Origin: Candidatus Methanophagales archaeon ANME-1-THS
GTDB taxonomy: Archaea > Halobacteriota > Syntropharchaeia > Alkanophagales > Methanospirareceae
Assembly (NCBI GenBank): GCA_004212135.1
Contig: RXIE01000129.1
Span: 1-40,251 of the forward strand
Length of the DNA: 40,251 nt
Direction of reading: 5' to 3'
Below the pieces are notes generated by a model. It ran no database searches. It saw nothing but the letters and a program-made list of their open reading frames with translations, and had not been told where the DNA came from. This document shows, in pieces, positions 25,145 through 34,424 of the stretch; the stretch's first letter is position 1; each line of letters opens with the position of its first letter. A program made the position numbers and the translations under genes.

Positions 25145-27096
25145 AGCCATACGCCTCCTATCGCGACTACTACGAGCAGGATCATGACGAGCCCGAGCAC
25201 AATATTGATGTATCGGCTGAGATAGCCTGTTTGAATGCCTCGGATTCGCTTCGAGATCGTGCCGAATAAGCCGGGTATCGTCACGGTATTAAAGAATCCG
25301 TCAATTCCACGATTTCCATAGTCCTGAACCAGATGAGAGACAAAGAAACCTATCTTCGGAATGATAAAATCATTCATAAAGGGCAGATACATACGGTCGC
25401 CGAAGAACGCGCCGAGCTTGTTTAGCGCATGTATCTGGGGTCGGTAGAGTGCAACCATATACGCGAGTAAGGCCAGTATTCCAACGCCAAAGGAGATGGT
25501 GATCGTGCCGTGCTTCAGAACGGATCCCGCGGCAACGAATTCATGGCCTTCTTCACTTGTGAAGATGATATAGAGCAAGACGAAGAGCACCGAGACCATC
25601 AGAGAGTACCCCACCTTCATCAATCCCCCGCCATGCGTATGCTCGTGGTGTGGTTTCTCGCCTTTAATAAAATTCAAAGCAAGGAACTTCGCCATTATCC
25701 CGGAATAGACTACCGAGGTGAGCACGAGCAGGATGAGCGGCAAATAGCCCACCTCGTGGAAGAGATGCTCCATAACCTCGTCCATCGCCGACTTCACCCA
25801 GTATGCGGTAAGCGGCGGTATGCCAACGAGGAAGGTGGTCGCGACGATCGTAACGATAAAAGCAGGGACCATCTTCTTGCCAAACTCGAGACCACCGCTT
25901 AAGAACCTGCTATGCGTGGCATGGATCAAATGACCACTGACGAGGAATAAACTCGCTTTCGCAAATGCATGGACTGCCATGTACCAGAACGCAACGAGCA
26001 CGGCGAAATTCATGTGCATTTCGCCAACCTCAACATCAACCCAGTAGGATGCGGCGGCTGCTGCGAACATCAGACCGATACTGGACATCGTGGATGCTGC
26101 GAGCAGAACCTTCCGTTCGAGCATACCAGAGCCAGAGAGCGCACCATACAATCCGGAAAGCAGTCCAATAAAGAGCACAAGGAGATACACATACTCGAGC
26201 CCATGCACGCCGTGCAATGTCCATGGCGCAATATACCACGTGAGTTTGATGAATACAAACGCCCCCGCAGCCACCATGGTCGCACTGTGCAGGAGTGCAC
26301 TCACCGTGGTTGGGCCGGTCATTGCGGTCATGAGCCACTCACTGAAGGGTACCTGAGCAGACTTGGTGAAGAGCCCCATGAGCAGACAGAGGAGCAGAAT
26401 TATCGTGCCGCCCGCACCAAGTGTTTCAAAGAGCGTGCCCCACTCGATCTCCGAGATATTGAGCGTTGGTGATAATGCCCATATCGCAGCGAGTGCTAAG
26501 AACATAGGAACATCGCCGAACCGTATGGTGGAGATCGCGCGCCATCCGCCGAAGCTTGGTGGCCAGCTCAGCTCGAGCGGTCCCACCTTCCTGCCCGCTT
26601 TACCGACATAGCTAATATCATTGTCGTCCCTGAACCAGTGCCCGATCAATCCCCACGAAGCGGCGCCCAGTCCCTCCCAGCCGACAAAGAGCAGGAATAA
26701 ATTGTCGCTATACACGACGAGGAGCATCGATGCGGTGAAGAGGTTGAAGAAGAACCAGTACCAGCTCGGCCGGTAATCTCCCTTCATGTAGTCCAAGCCG
26801 TAAATAGCAATAAAGAAGGCTATAAGTGCGGTAATAACGCCCATATACCTGCTCAGATAGTCAGTAATAAGGACGATGTTTATGCCGAATTCAGGAATCC
26901 AGGGGTAACTGAACTGCTGGTTCTCGGGTAGAACGAAGAGGATATACAGGCTCATGATCACTGAGACGAAGATCCCGAAGACCGAGAGATAGGGTAGCTT
27001 CTCGGTCCATGCTTTACTCTTGTAGGCGAGTACAATGGGAACACTGCTCAGCACAGGTGACAGGAACAGTAACAGGAATATGAGCCACTCGTTCAT
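25141..27096 (-). CDS. fqoL: F420H2 dehydrogenase antiporter-like subunit L
   Basis: 651 residues, the largest antiporter-like subunit, as usual for NuoL. The glutamate of the first half-channel is in 'FVGWEGLGAASW' and the lysine motif in 'GLFTKSAQVPFSEWLMTAM'. 'GPTTVSALLHSATMVAAG' and a C-terminal extension with the lateral-helix region and a final membrane anchor follow. It also has a His-rich cytoplasmic or external loop (KGEKPHHEHTHGGG). The start overlaps the fqoM stop (ATGA) with GGGAGGT 9 nt upstream. Confidence 0.92.
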   Translation of the reverse strand: MNEWLIFLLLFLSPVLSSVPIVLAYKSKAWTEKLPYLSVFGIFVSVIMSLYILFVLPENQQFSYPWIPEFGINIVLITDYLSRYMGVITALIAFFIAIYGLDYMKGDYRPSWYWFFFNLFTASMLLVVYSDNLFLLFVGWEGLGAASWGLIGHWFRDDNDISYVGKAGRKVGPLELSWPPSFGGWRAISTIRFGDVPMFLALAAIWALSPTLNISEIEWGTLFETLGAGGTIILLLCLLMGLFTKSAQVPFSEWLMTAMTGPTTVSALLHSATMVAAGAFVFIKLTWYIAPWTLHGVHGLEYVYLLVLFIGLLSGLYGALSGSGMLERKVLLAASTMSSIGLMFAAAAASYWVDVEVGEMHMNFAVLVAFWYMAVHAFAKASLFLVSGHLIHATHSRFLSGGLEFGKKMVPAFIVTIVATTFLVGIPPLTAYWVKSAMDEVMEHLFHEVGYLPLILLVLTSVVYSGIMAKFLALNFIKGEKPHHEHTHGGGLMKVGYSLMVSVLFVLLYIIFTSEEGHEFVAAGSVLKHGTITISFGVGILALLAYMVALYRPQIHALNKLGAFFGDRMYLPFMNDFIIPKIGFFVSHLVQDYGNRGIDGFFNTVTIPGLFGTISKRIRGIQTGYLSRYINIVLGLVMILLVVVAIGGVWL

Positions 27097-28547
27097 GGTA
27101 CTATACCTCCCATACCCATCAATGGCCAGATCACCGATTTAAGCCCGGGAATCAATGCGGTCGAGAGCGGCGGGAATACCAGCAAGACTGAGGTGATACC
27201 GATTAGAAAGAGTGGTACGTAGAGGTATCTACTTATCTCCTTTCGTGTGGTATCCTTGGGCTTGCCATAGAATACCTTCCGTATGGTGTAGAATCCATAC
27301 CACACTGAGAGGATGAACATGAAGATAACCGCCAGGAGGATTGCTAAACTCCCGGTAGAAACGCCGAACGTTTCCACCACACCACGCAATATGAAGAATT
27401 CACCGAGCATGCCAACCGTTAAGATCCCGCCGAGGTTCAGAAATCCGACCACCGCAGCATTTGAGATCGCCGGTATGGAATCGTGCAAGCCGCCCATCTG
27501 CCGAACATCACGAAGACCATGATGCACGGCGATGATCCCGCCCGCGCTCGAAAACAGGATTGACTTACCGAAGGCGTGCGACATGTACTGGATCACCACA
27601 CCGACCAGCCCAAACGGACCGAGACAGAGTGCAGCGAGGATATAACCCATCTGTGAGACGGTGGAGTATGCTAACAGCCGTTTGAAATCTGTCTGTTTGA
27701 AGACCGAGAACCCGGCATAAATGCTTGAAAAGAGCGCGTACCCAAAGATGTAGCTGCGATAGGTCACGATGAATGAGTAATCGATGAGTGCGATTCGCAG
27801 CAGAACATATCCAGCCAGACCAACGGTTAATGGGCTCAGCAGTGCACTTAATGGTGTTGGAGCTTCTGCATGCGCCCAGGGAAGCCATACATGGGGTCCT
27901 AACACGGGGAGCTCGATGACCATGCCCACGAAGATGAAGGGCCAGGCATATCGACCCACCGTCTCGATATATTTGAGCGCGAGTGTGTCATTGTTAATAC
28001 CGATGATGAGGAAGCCAGCGAGCGTAAGAACACCGGCTACTAAGCTCCAGATCAGGTACAATTGACCAACCCATCTCCGGTTTCCATAGCCATAGAAGTA
28101 GATGAGGAGGAACGCGGTGATCAGTGCGATCTCGAGGAAAATGTACAGGAGGATGAGATTGCCACTGTACACGAGCCACAACATCGAAGCGGCATAGAGA
28201 TCATACAGGAAGATATATTTCCTGAACTCGCTCTCAACACTGAGCTCCATCTCCACAAATCGGTGCTCCATATAGGGGAGCGCAAAAAGACCGACCATCG
28301 CAGAGACGATACAAATCGTCAGTCCAAATGCATGCGATATAAAGTCAGCACTGAGATAGAGCTCGCCTATTGGTGCTGAAAAGGTCATTAAATGGACCTC
28401 CGCGCAGCCGTAAAAGAGACACGAGAGGATGGCAAAGAACGGCAGCAGGAAGAACGACACGGTAAGATGGGTCGCGGCCTTTGGTTTCAAAAGTGGTGCT
28501 AAAACCGCTGCGAGGAGCGGCAAAATCAGAAAGTAGAGCAGCATCAT
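27093..28547 (-). CDS. fqoM: F420H2 dehydrogenase antiporter-like subunit M
   Basis: 484 residues with about 14 membrane segments of the NuoM type. Key motifs are 'YIFLEIALITAFLLIYF' with the proton-path glutamate, 'VWLPWAHAEAPTPLSALLSPL' and 'RLLAYSTVSQMGYILAAL'. Two adjacent ATG codons (28547 and 28544) can start it. Both follow a near-perfect GGAGGTGATC ribosome-binding site and overlap the fqoK stop. Confidence 0.92.
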   Translation of the reverse strand: MMLLYFLILPLLAAVLAPLLKPKAATHLTVSFFLLPFFAILSCLFYGCAEVHLMTFSAPIGELYLSADFISHAFGLTICIVSAMVGLFALPYMEHRFVEMELSVESEFRKYIFLYDLYAASMLWLVYSGNLILLYIFLEIALITAFLLIYFYGYGNRRWVGQLYLIWSLVAGVLTLAGFLIIGINNDTLALKYIETVGRYAWPFIFVGMVIELPVLGPHVWLPWAHAEAPTPLSALLSPLTVGLAGYVLLRIALIDYSFIVTYRSYIFGYALFSSIYAGFSVFKQTDFKRLLAYSTVSQMGYILAALCLGPFGLVGVVIQYMSHAFGKSILFSSAGGIIAVHHGLRDVRQMGGLHDSIPAISNAAVVGFLNLGGILTVGMLGEFFILRGVVETFGVSTGSLAILLAVIFMFILSVWYGFYTIRKVFYGKPKDTTRKEISRYLYVPLFLIGITSVLLVFPPLSTALIPGLKSVIWPLMGMGGIVP

Positions 28548-28864
28548 ACTTGATCACCTCCTATAGTAATCACCGCGGTGTGAATATCCTTTTTCTGCCG
28601 GTCAAGTATCACAATTGCCGATATCAAGATTAACAGCTCGCCACTGCTCGCGAAGATCGTGATCACCGCAATACCGAATGCGGTATGAGCAGCAACTGAG
28701 AAGAGCGGAATCAATGCCATAAACACCGCACCAAACATCATCTCCAGTGATATAAGGAGCCGGATCACATCTTTACTCGAGATCGCTGTGAGGTAGCCCA
28801 CGAATAAGATTGCAAAGGACGCGGCATAGAGCACTGATATACTCGCGACATCAAGAGCAGCCAT
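28544..28864 (-). CDS. fqoK: F420H2 dehydrogenase membrane subunit K (NuoK type)
   Basis: 106 residues with three transmembrane segments. The family's paired glutamates are in 'LISLEMMFGAVF' (second segment) and 'ASSGELLILISAIVILD' (third). The ATG immediately follows the fqoJ stop (TGAATG), so translation is coupled. Confidence 0.92.
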   Translation of the reverse strand: MAALDVASISVLYAASFAILFVGYLTAISSKDVIRLLISLEMMFGAVFMALIPLFSVAAHTAFGIAVITIFASSGELLILISAIVILDRQKKDIHTAVITIGGDQV

Positions 28865-29347
28865 TCAACTCCTCCCTCCTATCCCCATCTTTAATACGGA
28901 CAATAACAAGAGAATAACGAGCGCTATCAGCAGTATAACGACTAAAAAGTATTCGGTCGTGGATAGAAAATTCATCAGTTCAAATTGGATCTCGCCGGGC
29001 GATGCTGCCGGCGGATTGAAGATCGGGTAACTGTAAATGGAGAAGCCGATAATGAACGCAGCGAGAGCCACTGGCGCAGCCCAGAATACCGACACCTGCC
29101 TTACCGGTTCAGATCGATAGGTTGCTGCAAGCGCTACGGTGACAATACCAATCGCACCGACAAAGATAAACACGATCAATACGAAGACTGGTTGAAGATT
29201 GAAGAGAGCGTAAACCGCTGCAACAAAAATTAAGGTCCCGGACATGTAGAGCGAGGAGTAGAAATTATCTTTGCTCACGAGAACCCCGAGCGAGAATAAG
29301 ACGGCGATGCCTGCAAGCGCTGACAGCAACAGCACATCTGCACTCAT
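28865..29347 (-). CDS. fqoJ: F420H2 dehydrogenase membrane subunit J (NuoJ type)
   Basis: 160 residues and five transmembrane segments. The NuoJ region 'YALFNLQPVFVLIVFIFVGAIGIVTVA' includes the third helix with its pi-bulge-like glycines. First gene of the operon; its ATG (29347) lies just after a palindrome and about 25 nt after a T/A-rich promoter element. Confidence 0.9.
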   Translation of the reverse strand: MSADVLLLSALAGIAVLFSLGVLVSKDNFYSSLYMSGTLIFVAAVYALFNLQPVFVLIVFIFVGAIGIVTVALAATYRSEPVRQVSVFWAAPVALAAFIIGFSIYSYPIFNPPAASPGEIQFELMNFLSTTEYFLVVILLIALVILLLLSVLKMGIGGRS

Positions 29348-29350
29348 GGA

Positions 29351-29367
29351 ATGACAATTTTTGTCAT
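29351..29367. promoter_or_regulatory. 17-bp palindrome at the fqo transcription start (candidate operator)
   Basis: ATGACAA-TTT-TTGTCAT: two perfect 7-bp arms around a 3-bp centre, ending 4 bp before the fqoJ start codon. It lies where RNA polymerase would begin transcription from the TATA-like element at 29369-29381, so a bound dimer could block initiation. Confidence 0.55.
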
Positions 29368-29368
29368 C

Positions 29369-29381
29369 TCTTTAAAAAACT
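29369..29381 (-). promoter_or_regulatory. TATA-like element of the fqo operon
   Basis: The minus-strand sequence AGTTTTTTAAAGA lies 22-34 bp before the fqoJ ATG. It is the only T/A-rich box upstream of the operon and suggests a very short or absent leader. Confidence 0.5.
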
Positions 29382-29519
29382 TTCGTTTTTTTTCAGATGC
29401 CCCAGGATCACAGGTTGTCCACGCCCTGTAAAGGGGGATAAAAAAGAATTCGGCATAACTCGTCTGAGCTTCAGCGTGAACAGAGCGCTCACGTGCGGAC
29501 GAAAGAGGGCTTCTCTTTC

Positions 29520-30524
29520 TTATATAAAGGTATTCGAGACGTGGATTTTTATTCGTTCCATAGAAAACTGGGCGATGAACTGGAGTTTCTGCTTCGCCTC
29601 CGAATCTTCGAGTCCCGCAATACAATTCCGCGCTGTTCGTACAAACTCTTCAGCGAGCTGAAGTGCGTACTCGATTGAACCTGCGTCGACCAAAATGCTC
29701 CTCACCCGGTTGATGTCAAAGATGCCAGGGTCTCGTTCTCGAGACAGAATCGCTTTTATATACTCCTTTTCAGATTCGTTTGAATGATGTAACGCGTGGA
29801 TGACGAGCAATGTCTGCTCACCATTTTTAATGTCCAATCCCACAGGCTTGCCAGTATTCGCCGGGTCACCGCAGATATCCAGGATATCATCTTGAATCTG
29901 GAACGCAACCCCTAGGTTCTTACCATAGGTACGCAGATTCTCGATTTCCACTTCGTTTCCGCCTCCGAGTACCGCACCCGCTTCCGCGCTCGCCATAAAA
30001 GTCGCAGCCGTCTTCAGTTCAGCGACTTCCATGTACGAATGCAGGTTCGCCTCTTGCAAGGTTCGTAACGTGAACTCCAGGTATTCCCCCATCGCAATAT
30101 CCGCCACCGCATTCGAGACCAGGCTCACGACTTCCGGGACACCGCAGCGTGCAAGCATCTCGCACGAGAGCCCGAATAAAAGATCACCGATAATAATCGC
30201 CTTCTTTTCACCGTATCTCGCGGGATTAGACGGATTTTTTCGGCGAATGTCGTTCTCATCGATGATATCATCATGTACCAGAGACGCATTGTGAAGCAGT
30301 TCAATCGCTATGGCGGTCGATAGCGCTTTTTCACGTGAACCGCCCACGGCTTCTGCTGAAAGAAGGCATATGATAGGTCTCAGTCGCTTGCCGCCGGTCT
30401 CCTGTATGTAGGTCAGCGCGTCGCGTAAGATCTCATGGTTGCATTCGAGCAATTTTTGCTCGATGACCTCACCTAACTTCTGATTGAAATACAGTACCTC
30501 CTCGTGGAATAGCCGCTCCTTCAT
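29520..30524 (-). CDS. idsA: Polyprenyl (geranylgeranyl-type) diphosphate synthase
   Basis: 334 residues; condenses isopentenyl diphosphate with allylic primers to make the C20 or longer chains of archaeal lipids. First aspartate motif DDIID (85-89), second DDILD (212-216), 'GGKRLRP' (44-50) and the KTAA lysine (171-174) are present. The residues five and four before the first aspartate motif are small (Ala80, Ser81), permitting chains of at least C20. The exact product length cannot be read. AAGGAG precedes the ATG and a TTATAAAAG box (complement of 30552-30560) lies about 30 bp upstream. Confidence 0.9.
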   Translation of the reverse strand: MKERLFHEEVLYFNQKLGEVIEQKLLECNHEILRDALTYIQETGGKRLRPIICLLSAEAVGGSREKALSTAIAIELLHNASLVHDDIIDENDIRRKNPSNPARYGEKKAIIIGDLLFGLSCEMLARCGVPEVVSLVSNAVADIAMGEYLEFTLRTLQEANLHSYMEVAELKTAATFMASAEAGAVLGGGNEVEIENLRTYGKNLGVAFQIQDDILDICGDPANTGKPVGLDIKNGEQTLLVIHALHHSNESEKEYIKAILSRERDPGIFDINRVRSILVDAGSIEYALQLAEEFVRTARNCIAGLEDSEAKQKLQFIAQFSMERIKIHVSNTFI

Positions 30525-30551
30525 TCGTTCCTACTCCTTATTATACCACCC

Positions 30552-30560
30552 TTTTATAAA
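30552..30560 (-). promoter_or_regulatory. TATA box of the prenyl synthase gene
   Basis: Minus-strand TTTATAAAA, 28-36 bp before the ATG at 30524. It is a good archaeal TATA match and would give a leader of only a few nucleotides, just enough to hold the AAGGAG site. Confidence 0.5.
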
Positions 30561-30683
30561 TACCCCTTATTTTTGTACCGATGAGCATATGCGATTGATA
30601 TCGGTTCTCCCTGTGGCGCGGCTCTTTCGCCCGTCAACAGGTGACCCGTTTTGTAAAAGCTCGGCTGATCTACCGCCGACTTT

Positions 30684-32741
30684 CTAGCGGGCTTCTTGGA
30701 GCTTCGCCTCTGCATTCCCGTTCTTCTCGCCCCACTGCAGGAAATTGCAGTACGGACAGCCGAAATCCCACGGGCGCTTCATACCACGCTTCATTATCCT
30801 CAACTTGAATAAGAACGGGTGTGTAGCACAGGCATCCGGGGTGACGATTACTCGCCCACTTTTGGGGAGTGGCAACGAGAACGTGCAGGTTGGATAATTC
30901 AGACAGCCCACGAATCGCTTTCCCCGTGGTGAACTCGCGAGGAAGAGATCAGAGCCACATTGGGGGCATCTTCCGAGTATCGTATCCACTCTGATCGCTT
31001 CTTTAAGTGATTTCACGATCTCCTCTCGGTTCTGCGTCATCTCCGTGAAGACGAGGCGCAGCATATCCCTCGAATCATGTACCACGTCCTTCTTCATTCG
31101 TTTCCCGTCACGTATCTCATCCATCTCCAGCTCCAGCGTCTTGGTCATCTCCGGTTTCGTGAGCATCGCCGCATATTTTTCCAGTGAATCGATGAGTGCG
31201 AATGCCTTCTCAGTCGGTTTAACCGGATTATCCTGCACATAGCCGCGTTCGTACAACTTTCCTATAATCTCATGTCGTGTGCTCTTCGTGCCCAGCCCCA
31301 GATCTTCCATCTTTTTTATCAAGCTCGCCTGTGAAATCCTGTTTGGTGGTTTTGTCTCCTTCTCCACGACCTCTACGTGCTCAAGTGTAACGTTCTCGCC
31401 CGTTTTTAACTGCGGTAAGATCCATTCCTCTTTCTTCTGATAGGGATAGACGGCGAGGAATCCGGGGTCCTTTAACGCTCTTCCCTTTGCTACCAAAGTC
31501 TCGCCGCCGAGCTCGATCTGGACTTCGGTATCCTCCCAATGTGCGGGATCTGAGAGCGTTGCTAAAAACCGCCGTACGACCAGTTCATAAATCTTCCATT
31601 CCGCCGTGCTGATCTTTTCGCGCGAGGCTCCTGAGACGGGATGTATCGGTGGATGGTCCGTGGTTCGTTTTTTGCCAGCAGTTGGCTTCAATTGCTTCTT
31701 CCGCGTTATCATGCGAGCATGCGCGCCGAATTCCTCATGCTCGATAAACATCGTCACCAGCGCCTTTAGATCAAGCGTATCGGGATACGTCGTATTATCC
31801 GTGCGATGGTACGAGATGAGCCCGTGCAGATATAAGCTCTCCGCGATATTCATTGCCCGCTTCGGTGCATAGCCAAGCGCAGATGCAGCCCGTATAAATC
31901 CGGTTGTATCAAACGGAACAGGTGGTTTCTCCTCTCTCGACCGTGTCTCCACCGCACGAACCGAGCCGTCCTTTGCAGCTTCAATCCTCGCTTTTATTAT
32001 CTCGACTTCTGCTCGTTCCCAGAATTTTTGTGTCTCATGGGTGACCTCGAAGCGCTCGCCCGTTTCCGTCCTCACCATTGCATGCAGCTCCCAGTAGGTA
32101 CGGGGGACGAATTTCCCGATCTCTTTCTCCTTCGCCACTAACAGTGCGAGTGTTGGTGATTGCACCCGGCCAACTGAAAGGAAGTCCTCACCTAACCGAT
32201 TCGCCGAGAGGGAGATGAACCGTGTCAGTGCTGCTCCCCATATTAAGTCGATGATCCCTCTCGCTTCAGCGGAGGCCGCCAGGTTATAATCAACCGCACT
32301 CCGGTTGGCGAAACTTTCTTTTATCGCTTGCTCGGTTATCGCACTGTATCGCATCCGGTCAACCTGCACGTCAGGATTTATTTTTTTGATGATGCGGAGC
32401 GCTTCCACACCGATCAACTCACCTTCGCGGTCATAGTCTGTGGCGATCGTGATAGACCTCGCGTTCCGTGCGATGTGTACCAGTGCATTCACAATACTCT
32501 TTTTTATCGCAACGGGTATGATCTTGGCGTCTATCAGCGTGTAGGGATTTATCTTGCTCCAGTTACTATACCGTGTTGGGAAGTCCAGACGAAAGACATG
32601 TCCGCTCAGGCCGGCGATGACCGTTTCATCGAACTCATAGGCCTCGATCCCCTCGATCTTGCTCTTCTTTGCCTTACCGGCTGATAGAATCGCGGCGATT
32701 CGCTTTGCTGTTGTCCCCTTCTCAGTGATTATGTAGTGCAT
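30684..32741 (-). CDS. topA: DNA topoisomerase I, type IA (archaeal)
   Basis: Relaxes negative supercoils through a transient 5'-phosphotyrosine link. 685 residues. Toprim domain (1-140) with the acidic motif 'TDYDREGE'. The catalytic tyrosine is in 'GLISYHRTDNTTYP', where most family members have Pro instead of His after the Tyr. 'SVGRVQSPTLALLV' and 'LGLGTKSTRHEII' are also typical. The C-terminus has a zinc ribbon 'CPQCGSDL...CLNYPTC' and a second partial one ending 'CPYCNF'. It lies 159 bp upstream of the prenyl synthase on the same strand but has its own promoter region. Confidence 0.92.
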   Translation of the reverse strand: MHYIITEKGTTAKRIAAILSAGKAKKSKIEGIEAYEFDETVIAGLSGHVFRLDFPTRYSNWSKINPYTLIDAKIIPVAIKKSIVNALVHIARNARSITIATDYDREGELIGVEALRIIKKINPDVQVDRMRYSAITEQAIKESFANRSAVDYNLAASAEARGIIDLIWGAALTRFISLSANRLGEDFLSVGRVQSPTLALLVAKEKEIGKFVPRTYWELHAMVRTETGERFEVTHETQKFWERAEVEIIKARIEAAKDGSVRAVETRSREEKPPVPFDTTGFIRAASALGYAPKRAMNIAESLYLHGLISYHRTDNTTYPDTLDLKALVTMFIEHEEFGAHARMITRKKQLKPTAGKKRTTDHPPIHPVSGASREKISTAEWKIYELVVRRFLATLSDPAHWEDTEVQIELGGETLVAKGRALKDPGFLAVYPYQKKEEWILPQLKTGENVTLEHVEVVEKETKPPNRISQASLIKKMEDLGLGTKSTRHEIIGKLYERGYVQDNPVKPTEKAFALIDSLEKYAAMLTKPEMTKTLELEMDEIRDGKRMKKDVVHDSRDMLRLVFTEMTQNREEIVKSLKEAIRVDTILGRCPQCGSDLFLASSPRGKRFVGCLNYPTCTFSLPLPKSGRVIVTPDACATHPFLFKLRIMKRGMKRPWDFGCPYCNFLQWGEKNGNAEAKLQEAR

Positions 32742-32895
32742 GCTCCTCGATTTTCATGCGATCTTAGCCCGGTTGACTGTATAGCTGATAGGATCGTGGT
32801 ATTTAAAGTAAGTAACCTCCACTGGCAGATAATAATATGTTATTATAGTAATTGCTGTATCAGTAAGTATTATCTATTAATTTACCTTCTCCACG
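32742..32895. promoter_or_regulatory. AT-rich intergenic region with topA promoter and a small inverted repeat
   Basis: A minus-strand T/A-rich box (around 32798-32812) can serve topA with a leader of about 38 nt. Farther on, ATAATAA (32829-32835) and TTATTAT (32840-32846) form a perfect inverted repeat around a 4-nt loop, downstream of gatA on the minus strand. No gene is seen. Confidence 0.4.
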
Positions 32896-34341
32896 TCAAT
32901 GGGCGTTTTGTTCGTACCAGTACGCTGCTCTTAACAGGGCATCCTCTTCAAAATGGGTTGCCACGAGCTGTAACCCGATCGGTAAACCGTGCGAAGACCC
33001 ACAGGGAAGCGATATTGAAGGGACACCTGCGAGATTAACCGAGACGGTATTCACATCGGCGAGATATAACGAAAGCGGGTCTTTTATCCGTTCACCGAGC
33101 TTAAAGGCGACGAACGGCATGGTTGGCATCGCCAGTATATCATGGCTTTTCAATGCTTCCTCAAATTCATGCTTTATCAGCGTTCGGACCTTCAATGCCT
33201 TCAAATAATACTTCCCGTAGTAACCAGCCGAGAGTGCGTACGTGCCAAGAATAATCCGCCGTTTCACTTCTTCGCCAAATCCTTCGCTCCGTATCCTCGA
33301 GAACGTGGTATGCCAATCTTCATCTTTGCCAGTTCGGAGTCCGTATCTGAGCCCGTCGAATCGCGCAAGATTTGAGGATGCTTCGGACATCGCAATGAGG
33401 TAATAGGCCGCAAGCGCATAGTTCAAGTTCCGCATTCGGAGCTCCGTATAGGTCGCCCCGAAATCCTCAAAGGTATGGATCGCGTCCCATACCGATCGTT
33501 CAACCTCCGGAGAAGAGCCCTCGATGAATTCACGGGGAACGCCGATCCTCATGCCTTTAATCGCAGCAGGTTCAGTTCGTGGTACGTCGAGCCACGAGCA
33601 GCGGTAGTTCGTCGGTGCGTTATTCGGTAGCTTTATCTGCGTACTGTCGCGTTCATCCTTCGCGGCTAGTACTTCTAAGAGTAACGCGGTGTCCATCACC
33701 GTGGATGCCATTGGTCCTATCTGCTCTAAGGAATTGGCATACGCGATGAGCCCGTATCGTGAAACAAACCCATAGGTGGGCTTCAGTCCGGTGATTCCGC
33801 AGAACGAAGCCGGGCACCTTATCGAGCCGCCGGTATCAGAACCGAGTGCCAGAACACTTTCTCCTGCGGCTATCGCCGCTGCGCTACCACCCGAAGAGCC
33901 GCCAGGCACTCTGGTGAGGTCATGGGGGTTTTTTGTCGGCCCGAAATAACTGGTTTCAGTCGAAGAACCCATACAGAACTCATCCATATTCGTTTTCCCG
34001 AGAATAATAGCCCCTTCGTTCTTCAAGGCCTCGATGACCGTGGCATTGTAGGGAGGAATGTAACCCATAAGAATCTTTGATGCGCACGTCGTTTGAATGC
34101 CCCGTGTCGAGATACTGTCTTTGATGGCTATGGGCACTCCGAGCAGCTTCTTTTGCCTGTATTTTTCTTCCTCGTGTCTCTTATCCACGTCTCGCGCGTC
34201 TTCAATCGCGGCTTCCTTATTCAACGTAATATAGCAATTTAATTCGCTCCGCTCTATCCGTTCAAAGATCCTGTGGATCAATTCCTCACATGAGCTATTT
34301 CCACGTTTTATCTCCTCTACGACTTCCACTGCGGTCAGCAT
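32896..34341 (-). CDS. gatA: Glutamyl-tRNA(Gln) amidotransferase subunit A
   Basis: 481 residues of the amidase-signature family. GatA frees ammonia from glutamine and, with GatB and GatC, converts misacylated Glu-tRNA(Gln) or Asp-tRNA(Asn). The Ser-cisSer-Lys triad is readable: Lys74 in VPIAIKDS, Ser149 in PGGSSGGS and Ser173 in SDTGGSIRCPAS. Normal length. gatB and gatC are not in this window, although they often sit apart in archaea. The promoter is shared divergently with the radical SAM gene. Confidence 0.92.
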   Translation of the reverse strand: MLTAVEVVEEIKRGNSSCEELIHRIFERIERSELNCYITLNKEAAIEDARDVDKRHEEEKYRQKKLLGVPIAIKDSISTRGIQTTCASKILMGYIPPYNATVIEALKNEGAIILGKTNMDEFCMGSSTETSYFGPTKNPHDLTRVPGGSSGGSAAAIAAGESVLALGSDTGGSIRCPASFCGITGLKPTYGFVSRYGLIAYANSLEQIGPMASTVMDTALLLEVLAAKDERDSTQIKLPNNAPTNYRCSWLDVPRTEPAAIKGMRIGVPREFIEGSSPEVERSVWDAIHTFEDFGATYTELRMRNLNYALAAYYLIAMSEASSNLARFDGLRYGLRTGKDEDWHTTFSRIRSEGFGEEVKRRIILGTYALSAGYYGKYYLKALKVRTLIKHEFEEALKSHDILAMPTMPFVAFKLGERIKDPLSLYLADVNTVSVNLAGVPSISLPCGSSHGLPIGLQLVATHFEEDALLRAAYWYEQNAH

Positions 34342-34424
34342 GGGTTCTTATCACTCTATTAAGATGGACGTACTTTTATATATCTCATCGGGTTTAAAAT
34401 TACTACAGATGTCAGAACTGATGG
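34342..34424. promoter_or_regulatory. Divergent promoter region, gatA / tes
   Basis: On the minus strand, TATATAAAA (complement of about 34373-34381) lies some 32-40 bp before the gatA ATG. On the plus strand, TTTAAAAT (34393-34400) lies 25-32 bp before the radical SAM start, suggesting a near-leaderless transcript there. Confidence 0.5.
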
